Shown here: one piece after another, positions 43,101 to 56,437 of the stretch
Position numbering within the stretch: position 1 is the stretch's first letter
How the letters are laid out: every line of letters begins with the position of its first letter
DNA from: Gnetum montanum
Taxonomy: Eukaryota > Streptophyta > Gnetopsida > Gnetales > Gnetaceae
Assembly (NCBI GenBank): GCA_015680685.1
Contig: MNCI01006057.1
Coordinates: 1-64,000, forward strand
Reading direction: 5' to 3'
DNA length: 64,000 bases
Program-made: the position numbers and the translations under genes
The notes under the pieces: model-generated
Databases searched by the model: none
What the model was told of the DNA's origin: nothing
The model's input: only the letters and a program-made list of their open reading frames with translations

Positions 43101-45230
43101 GCTCCATCCTGGTTCAAGAACTAATAAGTGTTTTTCACTTTTTTGTTTTAAAATTTTTTATCATTTTTCTATTTCTTCCAAAATTTTTTGATTCTTAATA
43201 TGCTTTTCATTTCTTAATATTTTTCTTTTCTTAAGTAATTTCCTTTATTTTTCATGAATTCCTTTTATGTTTCCATTAATAATATTGTCAAGTCATGATG
43301 TAGAAGTCAACGTTATGTGTTGGGCTTTTGTTCTATGCTATTAAGACGATTGGGTAAGTAATTATGTAAAGCAATGAGACCACCTCATCCATCTTTCTAG
43401 TTCTCTAAATAAATGATCTTTTTTCATGAAAGCAATTTGGTTCTTCTTTCATGAAACTAAAATTAATCAATGATCATTATACCTTGAAGAAAGAGGAAAC
43501 AACTAAGTGGGAATGGCAAAGGATGTGACCTCAAAGGGACTTGTTGGATTCTCTTCTTAACTTTCTTTGTGTGGTTTATGACTCCTTGTGGAATGTATCA
43601 CCACTTCTATTGTCAAACAATAATAGGAAGCTAAAAGTCTTTGCATTGTGTAGTTCCTATTCGAAATCATAAAAATCTAAAATCTAAAAAATAAAAAAAC
43701 ACTAATGAGAATTCAAAGCACATACATTAGACACAATAATGAGCTACAAGCATTAGTGATGGGGATAGAAAGACATGTTTCCATGCCTAAAGGCTCCCCT
43801 CTAACTAAGGCCCTTCCTTCCTTCTTTTTTCTTCTTCTCTTTCTAGACTGATGATTGTTCTTTGTGGTGTTTGTGGACTCATAATGGCCAAGAAGAAGGA
43901 ACACATCAATGCGACATCATTGTTCATGGTATGGACTTGGTCTAAACTTGGATAGATAGGTATGATGATCATTTTAATCATATTTTTGATAAGAACCTAT
44001 TGTGAACATGGTCTAGTATCTTGCATCTTGATCTTTGTAATTCCTTCTCATCCCATTATTCACCTCACTACTACATATGATTATGAGTCAAATGGTTTTG
44101 TATAGTATAGTGCAAAATCCCAACCAAGGTAGTTGTGTGTTTTTTGGAACAAAGGTATGGTCTACATTTAACTTCTAAGGAACCACAAACATCTATAGTA
44201 GTGGTTATGTAAGGGCACTACAGAAAGAGCTTGCTTTGGGGATGATCCACTTACATAACTTTTGTTGATCATAGCTTTTAACTAACCTTTACATCTTCCA
44301 AGACATTAGTGATAGTTTCTCTAAATTGATGAATGATTTTGGGACTATTTCTCACTCATTTCATTAATTTTTCCTACTTCTCTATTTCCATATCCATTAA
44401 TATTTCTTGGTCATCTTGTTAATCAGAACTTTGGTTTCCATTGTTCAAAAACTTGTGCGCTTCTAAAGTTATACTCATTAATCATGGGGACTAGGAATGC
44501 CTACTTTGAAATTTTCAAAATGTTTCCAACATCCTATTTTCAAACATTATGATAACTAACATTAATTGACCAAAATAAGATGAACAACTTGATGATTTTA
44601 GTTACCTCATAGCCTTGGGCATAGTATGCTATCATCACCTTATGCTTAAATGAAAACTAAGGGATCTAGAAAGGGTTAATTACTAAGGAAAATTTACCAA
44701 AACTAATGTTGATTCATTGGTGACTTCATGTGATGCAAAAAGAAATGCTTAAGGAAGAAGGTCCTTTACTAGGCATAGAATTGAAGCCAAGAGAGGGACA
44801 ACAGAGAACATGCCCATGGACAAATTGTAGCACATATAGGATTACAACTCAAACATCACATGTTTACTAGATCCATAAGATGATGACAAGAAATTTTAGT
44901 CCATCCTTCAAGAGTTTTTCGCATAACCAAAGAAGCATCAACATAACAATCAATGTTGGAAGTCTGCCATTGCTAGTGATAATAAGAAGAATCATCTTCA
45001 ACAAATTTTTGAAGACATCTATAAATTTTATAATATTTAATGTCTATCCATTCTTTTTATAACTTTTTCATTTTTTCTACACCCACTCAAATAAATTTTA
45101 GTAATGTGACACTCAAAGTCAATCAATAGTTAGCATCAGTCAATAATCCCATCATTCCAAATTTTTTGTAAAGAAAGCTTGATCCTATTTTGTTAACTTA
45201 AGGACAAGTTTTTACTTAGTTGTGGGGGTA
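43101..45230 (+). other. 3' region of the second element, no intact ORF
   Basis: It resembles 54390-56437: a TTTTTGTTTTAAAATTTTTT stretch, 'GGGACTTGTTGGATTCTCTT', 'AGCTACAAGCATTAGTGATG', 'CTAACTAAGGCCCTTCCT', and 'GCTTGCTTTGGGGATGATCC' corresponding to 'GCCTACTTTGGGGAGGACCC'. GTCAATAATCCCAT is at 45139-45152 and the polypurine tract TTGTGGGGGTA precedes the LTR. Confidence 0.55.
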
Positions 45231-46110
45231 TGATGAAGCATCAGTTGGCTACATTGATGTAGCCATATCAATGTGTATCCATCAACACATGCAATGATGC
45301 ATTAACACATACCCATCGACACGATCCCATCGATGCATGCAATGATGCATTGACGCGTACCCATCGACATTGTGTCTATTTTCACCTATAAATATGCATG
45401 TCTTGCCATGTATTTGGCATTATTTTATCAATAGAGTAGCCAAACTCTTGCAATTTTTTTTTTGTAGTTTTAGAGAATATTCACTAAGTGCCTGCACTAT
45501 GGATCTGAGTTAGTTGTACAGTGTCTTATTTGAGTGGCAATGTACCTAGACACATTCCATGAATAGCAATAAGATCGAGATCAATTCTTATTCATTGTAG
45601 CAATTTGACTTAGATTAGATTTACCTTCCATGTAATTTACTTTTCATGTACTTAGTTAATATCTATATTTCATGCAAGTTAATGAAATGGTAGAATGAAT
45701 GCAACTAGTTTCGAGCGTAAACACATATTCGCTTGGTAATCCCAACAACATTATGGTTTGGTTTGCCCAGTAGCATAAGGCTTGTTAATCCCAATAGTAG
45801 ATACATGGACACTCATTGCCCATAGGCTAGTTTAGCATTTATCTTATATTGTTAATTGAATTAAATAATTAATTTTTTTATTATCATTAGGAGTAGCATA
45901 AAGAAAAACAACATCAACCATCATATGCCTCACTTTGGACTAAACCATACATGACAAAGCTACCACTAGTCCAAGTGGAAAGATAGCAAACTACAATTAA
46001 TGCTTAACAATCTAGATGCACAACTAGTCCAATCCATGAAATTCGACTAGATCATGCGTGAACACTTGTGATTCAGATGGTTGGGTGTAGGGAGTACTCG
46101 CCACTCATCA
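45231..46110 (+). mobile_element. 3' LTR of the second element
   Basis: Starts TGATGAAGCATCAGTTGG after the polypurine tract and ends CGCCACTCATCA. U3 has repeated words (CATCAACACATGCAATGATG, CATTGACGCGTACCCATCG). TATAAATA is near 45389. The right flank resumes the gag of the outermost element in frame. Confidence 0.85.
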
Positions 46111-46115
46111 ATAAG

Positions 46116-47132
46116 AGAGATCATACTCGTAGGAGGAGAGATGTAAGAAGTTATGAAACACAAAAAGAGGAAATAATGAAAGACATGATCTAGTAAAAGA
46201 CTCTACCTACTTAGAAATTAGTAAATAATTTTATAAAAAATGTACAAAAATGTGAAATTCTATAATGATAGAAGATAAAATTGAATAAGTAATTAATAAG
46301 AACAAGAACAAGAATAATAAGAGGGAAAATGGACATGAGAGTTACAAGAATAAAGAAAAAGTTATTATCATAGAGAAGTTTATAGACTCAAGTTCTATAG
46401 ATGACAATGGTTGTAATGTGTACCAATATGAACATCCTAAGAGATGTTATCATGTTATGGTCCATTTACAAGAGTTCAAGACATATGTACTTAATCTAAA
46501 ATTTATCAAAAAGTAAATGGTTAGATGATTGTCTTATCCACAAGGTAATTACAAAAAATCATATCAAAAATCATATTGTCCAAGTGGGGCTTATCCTCAA
46601 CTACAAAAGTAGTACTAGCAGAAGCGAAAACAACCATAATCATGGGGGATGCTACCAAGGTAACAATATTTGTATCGACAATCAAATCCTTATGAATATT
46701 ATGTTCAACATCATATATGTCTAGGTAGTAATTTTATTAAGCTTTCTCTTACTACTATCTAATCAAATACCATAGACTGGCAACCCCATGCATGAAATCA
46801 CAAGCTTAGGTATCTCAACTAGTAGTAGGTCACTCTTATAAAGCTCCTAATCATTAACCACCAATGTAAGGAGAATTACCAACATAACTACAGTATAATA
46901 GTGCTACTAGGGCACTTAATATACAAGAGGATATTATAAGCACTAGTGAAGCAAGGTCAAAAAATGTCCTTTCTTTAGGGAAATTTTGAGAAATCAGAAT
47001 CTCATCTAACCCTAACTTTTCCAAAATAAGTTCTTAAGTAACCACAATGCTTTAATTATTAATAGAAAAGAATTTAATATATTATAATGCATATACAAAT
47101 TATAACATATTATATCAAGATAGGGGTACTTC
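46116..47132 (+). pseudogene. gag of the outermost gypsy element, part 3
   Basis: Continues part 2 in frame (EYN, K, RDHTRRRRDVRSYE). Near 46370-46490 it gives EKVIIIEKFIDSSSIDDNGC and NVYQYEHPKRCYHVMVHLQE, then LSYPQGNYKKS near 46530. A Tyr/Ser/Pro/Gln-rich tail runs to the insertion of the 10.2-kb element at 47138. Stops and frameshifts throughout. Confidence 0.7.
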
Positions 47133-47137
47133 CCAAG

Positions 47138-48004
47138 TGATGAACCACCATTTTATGTTGGCCCTAATGTTGGGTACACAACGTCAAAGTCGCAACATCA
47201 TGTATGCAATGTCAAGGTCTTGATGCAACGTTGCATAAGACATTAGAGCATCTGCTCTGGGTTTATAAATACCACACCTAGGCCCACATTTTGAGTTAAT
47301 TTTTAGTCATTCTTAGTCAGAGTAGCGAGGCTCTTGCAGTTTATTTTCCTTAGAGTTAGAGTATTTTCTAAGTTCTAGTAGAAGGAGTCTAAAGCGTGTA
47401 CAGTTCTTTCTTTGAGCATTGATGTACCTAAGTGTAGTAGTGTGACAGGAATAAAATGAACTCTTCTGACAATCCTTGTAGCACTGAGAATAGCTTACTA
47501 TTTTCTTTATTGCATTTTACTTTCATGATCTTTATTTTAATGCATTTGAGTTAAGCAATTTATTTTTAGTTGTTAATGAACACAAGCATGACCACTTTGA
47601 GCATTCATATAGTACTTGGTAACCCAGCAATGCTTAACATTTGGTAGCCCAGTAGTGTTATATGTGTTTAGGATGTGTTCAGGAAAGTGGGATGGTTACT
47701 TGTGTTAGGCTACTTAGACAATAGACAAATTAGATCTTCGATTACTTTACCTTCCATTCCTATTGTAGGTGATCTAACTCATAAAATATAAAATAAGAAA
47801 AATCATATACCTCAGTTACACTTAAACCATATCTTTGAACTTCACAAGTGTAGTTGAGAAAAACACAAATGTTCTTAACACCCATTTCACCTCCTAGAAG
47901 AGCTAGTGCATTAGATAACTATAGGTCCATGGAATTTGACCGGATTTCATGTAACACCTTAGTGATTCGTATGGTTGGATGTAGGGGTACCTCGTTGCTC
48001 ATCA
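47138..48004 (+). repeat. 5' LTR of the 10.2-kb element
   Basis: 867 bp. U3 has CpG/CATC words (AACGTCAAAGTCGCAACATC, CAAGGTCTTGATGCAACGTT). TATAAATA is at about 47269. The primer-binding site after it (from 48005) is barely recognisable and overlaps a ~32-bp tandem repeat containing GTGCTATCTAAGACC. Confidence 0.85.
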
Positions 48005-48165
48005 CTAGTGTGCTATCTAAGACCTATTTTTTGTTTTTTGTGCTATCTAAGACCCAGTGAAAAGTATTTAAATCATTAGAACAAGCCTATGAGTCATATC
48101 TTATTTCACAATTACTACAACAAATTCTCAAAGCACACTGTGATTTTTTATTCACTAACTAAAAA

Positions 48166-50706
48166 TGTCTTCTTCTCACAAGAGTGCTTCTCTGCCCAAG
48201 GCTAATAGAGTTAAGCTAATAAATCCTCAATAGTATCAAATTATATATACTCATCTTGATGAGTATGTGTTGAACTTCACCTTCATCCTACACTAGGATG
48301 AATAGCTGCAATGGCATGACATGAAGGGAAACATTGTATTGCTGTCCAATTGTGCTACTCCTGCAATGCTCTATCAAATTCTTACACAATGTGCTCTTCA
48401 AGATCATCATGGGGAGTATATTATGGAAGATTCTGACACCAGGGATTACTATCTCACTAAAGCATAAGATGTATGGAATTGGTAACTAGAGCAACACTAT
48501 GAATTTTTGAAGGGAAAAGGACTTAACGATTCTCCATTCCTGTTGTACCAACAAGCTAGTGGGGAACCCTTCTCTAGAGGGTTTTCATTCAATGAAACTC
48601 CTCTCTTTAACTTTGGTGATGAAGGTCAAAATCAAAATCTACACTCCACAATTCACAATCTTGATTCTAGTAATAAGGGAACCAATGACAACAAAGGAGC
48701 CAAAGGGGAAAATTAAGATAGGGATGTCAATAAAAGGCATCATCATGATCATGGTCGTGATCACCGAATAGGTAGTAGTAGCCACCGTGATGGTGCTGAT
48801 TCTCCTTTCTCTTTCCCTTCATCATCTTCTTCTTCTTCTAGCTCTAATCGTGATCATGGAAGACGAGCCTATGATGAAGGTAATCAAAATGAACAAAATG
48901 ACCAACAAGACCAAGATAACCAAAAGGATCGTTAGATGTTCAAGAGAGACACATTGCCATGAATGAATGGGTAGTAGATGGCATCATAGGCACCATGATC
49001 AAGGCATCAATGAACCACTATTTGCTAAGTATGCTTAACATTGTAGAGGCAGTCAAAATTTCAACAACGCATGTGAAGGATAGTTGGATCAAATGGTTAG
49101 ACATGAACAATATTTCTTGATTTGAAGGAGGATATAACTTTAATCCATAAAATCATCTTCAAGCTTTCTAAGATGCATGTGCCTTGCAAAACATAGAGAA
49201 CAAGTTGTAGAAATTGAAGTTGTTCCCCAGGACACTCATCAAGGAAGCAAAAAACTAGTATCGGTCCTTAGAGTTGGAATCTATCAAACGATGGAGTACC
49301 ATGCTTGAGTTGTTAAATGATAAGTATCAAGAATTCTCCATAGTGTCCAACTTAAGGAAGCAAATTCAAGGGTAAAAACAAGGAACACGCGAATCCTTAG
49401 ATGCCACCATTGGCTGATACTATGTCTAGATGCACAAATGCCTTGGCCATGGTTATTCTCAATTGGTTCAACTTTGTCAAATTGTAGATAGGACTTATAA
49501 TGAAACAAGGAAAACCCTTGGTGTCTATGCTTAATGGTGATTCTTAGAAGTAACTTCTCATTAGATACAAAGATTAATAGAACAAGTTACCAAAGAGGAG
49601 GATGAACTAAGAAAAAGATAAAGTGCAGAAGAGTACAACCATGATCCTTCCATTCGAAAGAGGGAGGTTTCATTCTGTGACAATGAGGATAAGTCCATAT
49701 TTGATGAGGGGGTAAATAAGAAAGCCTTGCTACTCCAACAATTCCAATTTGAACTAACGGCCAAGGTTGATCAGTTACGGGACTCCATGAATAACAGATC
49801 CTAAGCTTTTTTCAAAATTGTTGAGTCCAAAGAACAAAAGTGAGCATGAGTACAGGAGGCACAAAGAAGCTAAACATGCATATTACAAAGGTAATGGAAA
49901 GATTTCTACAATAGAAGAGGTTGTGGATAGTGAATTAGATGATGATCGTAGATGTGATGTCTATCAGTATGAACATCCTATGAGATGTTGCCCTGTTGTG
50001 TCACATCTACAGGAGTCTGGGATGTATGTCTTACATCCATGACTCACACAAAGGCAAACATCTAGAAGGTTATTTTATCCTCTAGGTAATCTCAAGCAAT
50101 TCCACTAGCAACAACCATATTACCCTAGTGGAGCTCCACCACAACTGTATGAATAGTATCAACAATGGCAGCAACCATAATCATGGGTGATAGCATTACA
50201 AAGACAACAATACCCTTACCAATAGCCTAATCCATATGGTTACCATGTGCAACAATCCATGTCTCTACATGACTCCTCTAGTCACATTTCTACTTTCTAG
50301 CCTCACTACCATCCTTTAGATTATTACTGAGCTCATTTGCCACATGAAAGAAGGGATACTGCCTCTTATCCTTATCCTCCTCTTGTCCCTACACATACTC
50401 CTCCTCCAATTGCACAACTACTACCTTCTCCACCAATGTAGGGTGAACTGCCTACTCAACTGCAATAACGCAATGCTATAAGAGCTATTAATTTGCAACC
50501 CAATCATCAATCTAAGGGGTCAAATGCCCAATCAAAGAAAATACCTTTCTTTTGACCTCCATAGTCCACCTAAGCCTTTACCTACACCCACGGTTGACAA
50601 ACCTACTCATGCCTCTTCCTCCATATCAAATTCCTTTGGGCCTTTTTCAAACCAAACTCTGCCAAGAATCCAAACCATAATGCTTACTCACACTATGTTT
50701 GATTGA
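48166..50706 (+). pseudogene. gag of the 10.2-kb element
   Basis: Starts MSSSHKSASLPKANRV. HLDEYVLNFTFILH follows, then a longer open stretch (48507-48713: SFNETPLFNFGDEGQNQNLH) and a Ser/Asp/His-rich linker. The capsid core near 49130-49630 reads NHLQAF, KLKLFPRTLIKEA, YRSLELESIKRWSTMLELLN, KQIQG and TRESLDATIG. IRKREVSFCDNEDKSIFDEG follows near 49660. The C-terminus has STIEEVVDSELDDDRRCDVY and QYEHPMRCCPVVSHLQESG (49890-50030), ending Pro/Ser-rich at 50706. Several stops and frame changes. Gag would package the RNA in virus-like particles; this copy cannot. Confidence 0.75.
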
Positions 50707-50759
50707 ATCCATGTAGGAAACTTTCATAGGAAATTAGTTGATCTTGGAAGTCCTCTAAT

Positions 50760-53700
50760 TTACTTGAAGATTGTTAGGAACAAACCATGCAAGGCTCTTC
50801 TCGATTCATATTCTGGTGTTAATTTGAATTCTCATGAGATGTACACTGCCTGGAACCTACCTCCTCTCAAGAAGAGAAACATAAGATTAGAATTGGAAAA
50901 ACTAGTCCATCACTATTTCATTGGAACTAGTACAAGACATTGTGAGCATTATCTATGGGTGGTCTTATCTTGCCGATTTCCTAGTAATCAAAGTGGAGAA
51001 CTACAAAGGGGACTTTCTAATCATTATGGAAAGGGCATGGTTGAGCACCGTTGATGTAAGAATGGACATCAAAGATCTTTTCATAAAGATATCTAAAGAA
51101 AATGCATTTGGAAAGATCGAGAAGAAGAGAGTTCTATGCATCACATACAATGATAGTGGGTGCAATTGTGTGTAGAAACTTTGGGCTATCAAGCAAGCAT
51201 CTATCTCTACATGCAAACAGTGTGCACTAGAAGTAAAAATTCAAAGGTATCTATACGTAGCAACCAAAAAAATAGGAGGGCATACAATGGCTAATCGTTG
51301 ATTCAAAAAAGTAGCACACCTTGCATGGAACCAACCAAGAGCCTGACATGTGTGTATGTCATAGGCATAGATGAACTCGAGCAAGTTCATCACCAACTCT
51401 TTGATGATACAAATGATGATACTCACTGGGAATAGTTGGAAATTTCTAACAAATTTAAACAAGAGCCCCTTGAGCTAAAAATGTTATCGGCTAGAATGGA
51501 ATATGTATTTTTGAAGAATGGGAAGCCAACTATAATCAATGCAAAAGTTGCTCTAGAATTGAAAAAGATGCTATTAAAAGTAGTTGAAAGATTATTACAA
51601 GCTTTTGCTTGGTCATATCGTGAACTCACAGGGATTGATCTTAGGATATGCCAGCATTGCATCTACATCAACTTAGCCATGAAGCCAAAACAACAACCAT
51701 AGAGGCGATTGGACCTTAAATTGAAGCAAATCATCACGGAGGAAATTGAGCAACTCCTCAAGATGGGGTTCATCTATCCCATTTTGGATAGTGAGTGGGT
51801 TAGCCCACTTATAATTATGCCAAAGATAGGTGGTAAGTGGTGGGTCTGTATTGATTTTAGGCTACTAAATATGTCAACATTCAAAGATCATTTTCATTAC
51901 CATTTGTTGACCAGATGCTCAACACAATATTTGGGCATTGCTACTACAGTTTTCTAGATGGTTATAATGGCTATAACCAAATTCAAATTGCACAAGAAGA
52001 CCATGCAAAAACAATGTTTATGAGTTCCTAAGGGACTTTTTCATATCGCAAGATGTTGTTTGGTCTATGCAATGTTCCTACCACATTCCAAAACTTAGTT
52101 CTAAGCATTTTTCAAGAGCAGATCAGTCATGGTGTGGAAGTCTTCATGGATAACTTTTCAACCTATGGAGCTACATTTGAGCAAGTCATGGACCACCTTG
52201 AGCAAGTGTTGAAATGGTGTGTTGAAACCAATTTACAACTTAATTGGCAGAAAAGTCACCTCATGGTCTAGGAGGGCATTATACAGGGGCATAGAATCTC
52301 ATTAGTAAGTGAGGTGGACCCTGAAAAACTAAGGATCATCCAAGGAATAACCTGCTAGCTAGAAATAGTTAAAGATGTTCAATCATTCCTTGGACATACT
52401 AGCTACTACTGATAATTCATACAGAATTTCTCTAAAATCGCAAAATCATTGGTTGAGCTAACAAAGAAAGATGCTTCCTTCATCTGGATCATAGAATGTG
52501 AGAAAGCATTCTAGCAACTGAAAGAGAAGCTTGTAGAAACTCCAATCCTATAGGCACCTAACTAGTCCAGAACATTTCATATCATGATAGATACATTGAA
52601 TTATGCCTTGGGAGCTATGATGATGTAGTTAGATGACAAGAAACATCTATATTACATCCACTGCACTAGCTAAAGCATTGTGGGTGCACAACTAAACTAC
52701 ACCACTATAGAAAAAGAATTGATGGTGGTGGTGCTTGCTCTAGAGAAGTTCAAACATTATGTGCTTAAATACAAGGTGTTTATGCACACAAACCATAGTG
52801 CCATCCATTTCCTAATGAACAAGCCAATGGTGAGCCCTGTGTCATATGAAGGTTGATGATATTGCAGGAATTCAATCTCACAATGGTAGATTAAAAGGGC
52901 ATTGAGAATGTGGTCACTAATCACTTGTCTCAGTTGTAATGGAACAGCAAAGAGAAAGAAATTCCATTATTTGATACATTTCCTAATGAACTCTTCTTTG
53001 CTGGGGCTATAATTAAATAGATGCCTAATGAGCCAAAATGATATGATAACATTCTCACCTATCTTCTCACTTAGCAAATGTCGTAAGGGTTGAACCACTA
53101 AAGGGAACAAAAATTTCCTCACCAAGTAAATCACTTCATGGAAATCAATAGACACCTCTACAAGGTCTACATCGATGGCCTAGTTCATTGGTGTGTCCTT
53201 GATGCTGATCAATTGCACATTCTCCAAGATGCTCATGAAGGTCCTTATGGAGGACACTATGCTGGGAGACACGCATCCATTAAAATCCTAATGGCAAGGC
53301 ACTACTAACCAACACTCTTTAGGGATGCTCATCATTATGTCCACTCTTGTGATTGATGTCAATGAGATAGAAGAATAACTACTCGAATGGAGAAACCTCA
53401 ACAATGAATTCAACCACTAGAACCATTCGACATCTAGGGAATTGATTTCATGGGTCCCATCATGCCCATGTTAAATGGAAAGGCATACATCATAGTCATT
53501 GTTGACTATTGTACAAAATGAGCAAAAGCAATAGTCATCATTGACTATACATCCTCTACTATTGCTTGGTTTGTACAATAAAATGTTGTAAATAGGTTTG
53601 GTGTGCCATGTGCATTAATTTCTAACAATGGAACTCATTTTACAGGCACTACTTTTCAGAAGCTGATGCAATACTTGGGGGTTGAACATAAACTCACAAC

Positions 53701-54390
53701 ACCTTACCATGCCCAAGCTAATGGTTAGGCTAAGGTTATCAATAGGAAAATCACAAGGATAGTAACAAGAACTATTAGCAAGTATAGGAAGGATTAGAGC
53801 ACAAAACTCAACGATGCCCTTTAGACCTACCGCTCAACATGGAAACTTCCTAGAGGCTACTCTCCCTATGAGCTTATGTACATCAAACTACCAACACTTT
53901 CTATTCAATCTTAACTTTGTACACTTTCAATAGCTTGTGACCTTAACCTTGACTTAAGTCTATCCCAAAAAGAATGATTGATGAATTTCAACTTGCTAAA
54001 CAAAAACTAATAAGTAGCCCTATCATCTAATGAGTTGCACAAGGCCTATAACAAAAAGTCTCATGACCTAAAAATTAGAAAAGTCAAATTTCAACTAAGA
54101 TATAAAGTTCTCTATTAAAACCCCACACACATACGTCAATGAATTAAGTTCCAAACATTGTGGAAAGGACCTTACATCATTTATGAGACTTTCCCTTCTA
54201 GGATCATGATGATCTATAAACCTAAGAGCCCAAACAAGAAACAACTAGTGAACATTCAAAAACTCAAACCTTTTCATGAGCATATGCTAGCCAATATAAT
54301 AACAACCTCATCGAATGTACAACCATGCTCAATATTTTGGATCTCCTCCTTTCAACTTAGTTGTCAAGGAGATGGCCAACCATGCTAATC
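50760..54390 (+). pseudogene. pol (protease, RT, RNase H, integrase) of the 10.2-kb element
   Basis: Protease: ALLDSYSGVNL near 50790-50825 (the DSG/DTG-type site is altered). RT: a frame from 51709 with LLKMGFIYPI, SPLIIMPK and VCIDFRLLN, then LFGLCNVPTTFQ near 52056 and VEVFMDNFSTYG near 52135, where the YMDD-type catalytic motif reads FMDN. RNase H: TIEKELMVVVLALEKFKHYV near 52705. Integrase: HEGPYGGHYAGRHASIKI with a damaged CD.C near 53235-53350, GIDFMGP near 53440, RFGVPCALISNNGTHFTG (Asp lost) near 53595 and TPYHAQANG (Glu lost after it) near 53700. YRSTWKLPRGYSPYELMYIK follows, and LWKGPYIIYETFP closes it. No chromodomain is seen. The order RT-RH-IN and the motifs fit Athila/Tat-side gypsy elements. 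Confidence 0.85.
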
Positions 54391-56437
54391 ATTTAAGTGG
54401 CTCCTCAATTTTTCAACTTTTTTGTTTTACACATTTTTCATTTTACAACTTTTTATTTTACATGTTTTTGTTTTATGTTATTACTCTTTTCTAATTTTTG
54501 TTTTACACCATCATTTGTACAATTGCTATTTCTAGCTTATTGTACACTTTCTTTTATATTTTCTTTTATTTGATGTGGTTTTCTAACTTTTTGTTAATAA
54601 GTGCTAAGTACATTGGTAATGCATATTTGATGGTGGTATGTACTATTTTTGTTATTTGATTGTTGGTGTTTTGTTTCTAGATTTGAATTTCATTAAGAAT
54701 AATTAGGACATGGCTTATTTTCATGTAATAAGTAGTAAGTCCATAGCATCCACCCAGCCACAAACTCTATGGTTTTCCTTATTTTGGAAATGTGCAATCC
54801 CTTTTTCATTAATAAAACTTTAATAAATTTGTGACTTTGGTAGTTTCCAAAATTGGGAAGGATTCAAAGGTTTGAATAAGGTGTGGCTTTAAGGGGATTT
54901 GCTATTCTTTGTGATTTTCCTAGGTGCATATGTGTTTCCATGAATTTCTTACTATTCCATGTCATCCAATAAAAGGAAGTTGAATAAGTCCTTGCATGGT
55001 GAGGTTCTCATCAAAAAAAATGATGAGAATTCAAAGCATACCCTTAGAAAAAATAATTTCATATGTCCTTGAATGGTGTGGTTCTTATCAAGAAAAAAAA
55101 CAAACAAAAAAAGCAATGAGAATTCAAAGCACATCTCTTAGACAAAATAAATACATGTGTCTTTACATAGTATGGTTCCCATTTCAAAAGAAAGAAAAAA
55201 ATAATGGGAATTTAAAGCACACCCCTTAGATAGAATAAATGGGCTACAAGCACTAGTTATGAGACTCATCTCCTCTAACTAAGGCCCTTCCTCACTTCCT
55301 ACTTCTTCTCTAATTTGGAATAGTGGTTATTCTATGGAAGCACTCTTGTGTCTCAGGGGATGTATTAGTCTTGGAATGTCAATGCAAAGTCAATGAACAT
55401 GATTGGTTTTGGTCTAGACTAAGGATGGATTCTATTAAGTTATTTAACCACAAAATCCACAAGGGACTTCATGTAACCATAATTAGAAACTCCATTCCAC
55501 TCTCTCTCGTCCATCTATGCTTTCCATGTCTCACCTCATTGTTGGTTTCATGTTCATGATTTGATGTCTTAGTTTGATATGTTAGAATTCTTAGTTAGTT
55601 TCTTCCATGTATTTGTACTTAACCTTTTGTAATCATTAATCATCCACGGAGCCCATGGACTCTTTGGTTTGAAGTTATGCAAGCCAAAAAGGCCTGTGCC
55701 TACTTTGGGGAGGACCCACTTGCATATCTTTTGGTTGGATTAGTTAAGTTCTTTACCCTTAGACATTTTTACAATCAAACTCTCTTTTGTTTACCCCAAC
55801 AATGACATCCAATTGTACACATCCTCACAACAGTTTTCAGTGAATTCTTCTTTTCATTGTTATGAATCCTTATACCCTCTTCAAATATTTTCTTGTATGG
55901 CACTTTTTCAAATTTAATGGACTTCTTAATTTAATTGATCCTATTTATCAGCCTTCTTGCTAACACTACTCAAGGAACCAATTTACCATAATCACAACCA
56001 AGTTAAGTGTAACCACTAACGAGATAAGGCATTTAATAGCTATGTGTTACACATTACATACTAATTTGTAATTTTGTTGTGATTACAGTGGGAAGCATGG
56101 ATTGGAAGCTAGACTATATTTACCAAGGATAATGCAATAGTACCACACAATGAGGACGATTCGTGATTGAAGGATCTCTTCTCTCTCTCTCTCATTCTTT
56201 CGCTATCAAGAGGTGTTAGATGTCAGTGATATTCAAGGTGTTCACTTCTCCTATCATGAACATCCCATTCCATAGAAATTGTAATTTCGTACACTTAGAC
56301 ACTCAAAGTTTGTCTGTTTTATCTAAGTCAATTTGTAATGTCAGTCAATAATCACATACCTACCTAATATATGTTGTAAAAAATGTGTTCCTCCTCTTCT
56401 TTACTTGCGGATGAGTTCTCATTTAGTTGTGGGGGTA
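54391..56437 (+). other. Long 3' region of the 10.2-kb element
   Basis: Two kilobases between the integrase end and the 3' LTR, without an intact ORF. At 54950-55240 three copies of a ~85-base unit ('GATGAGAATTCAAAGCA..CCTTAGA.AAAATAA') form a short array. TACTAAT followed by TGTGATTACAG (56061-56089) resembles the splice acceptor in the gag-only copies. GTCAATAATCACATACCT is at 56344-56361. An env-like ORF cannot be demonstrated. Confidence 0.5.
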
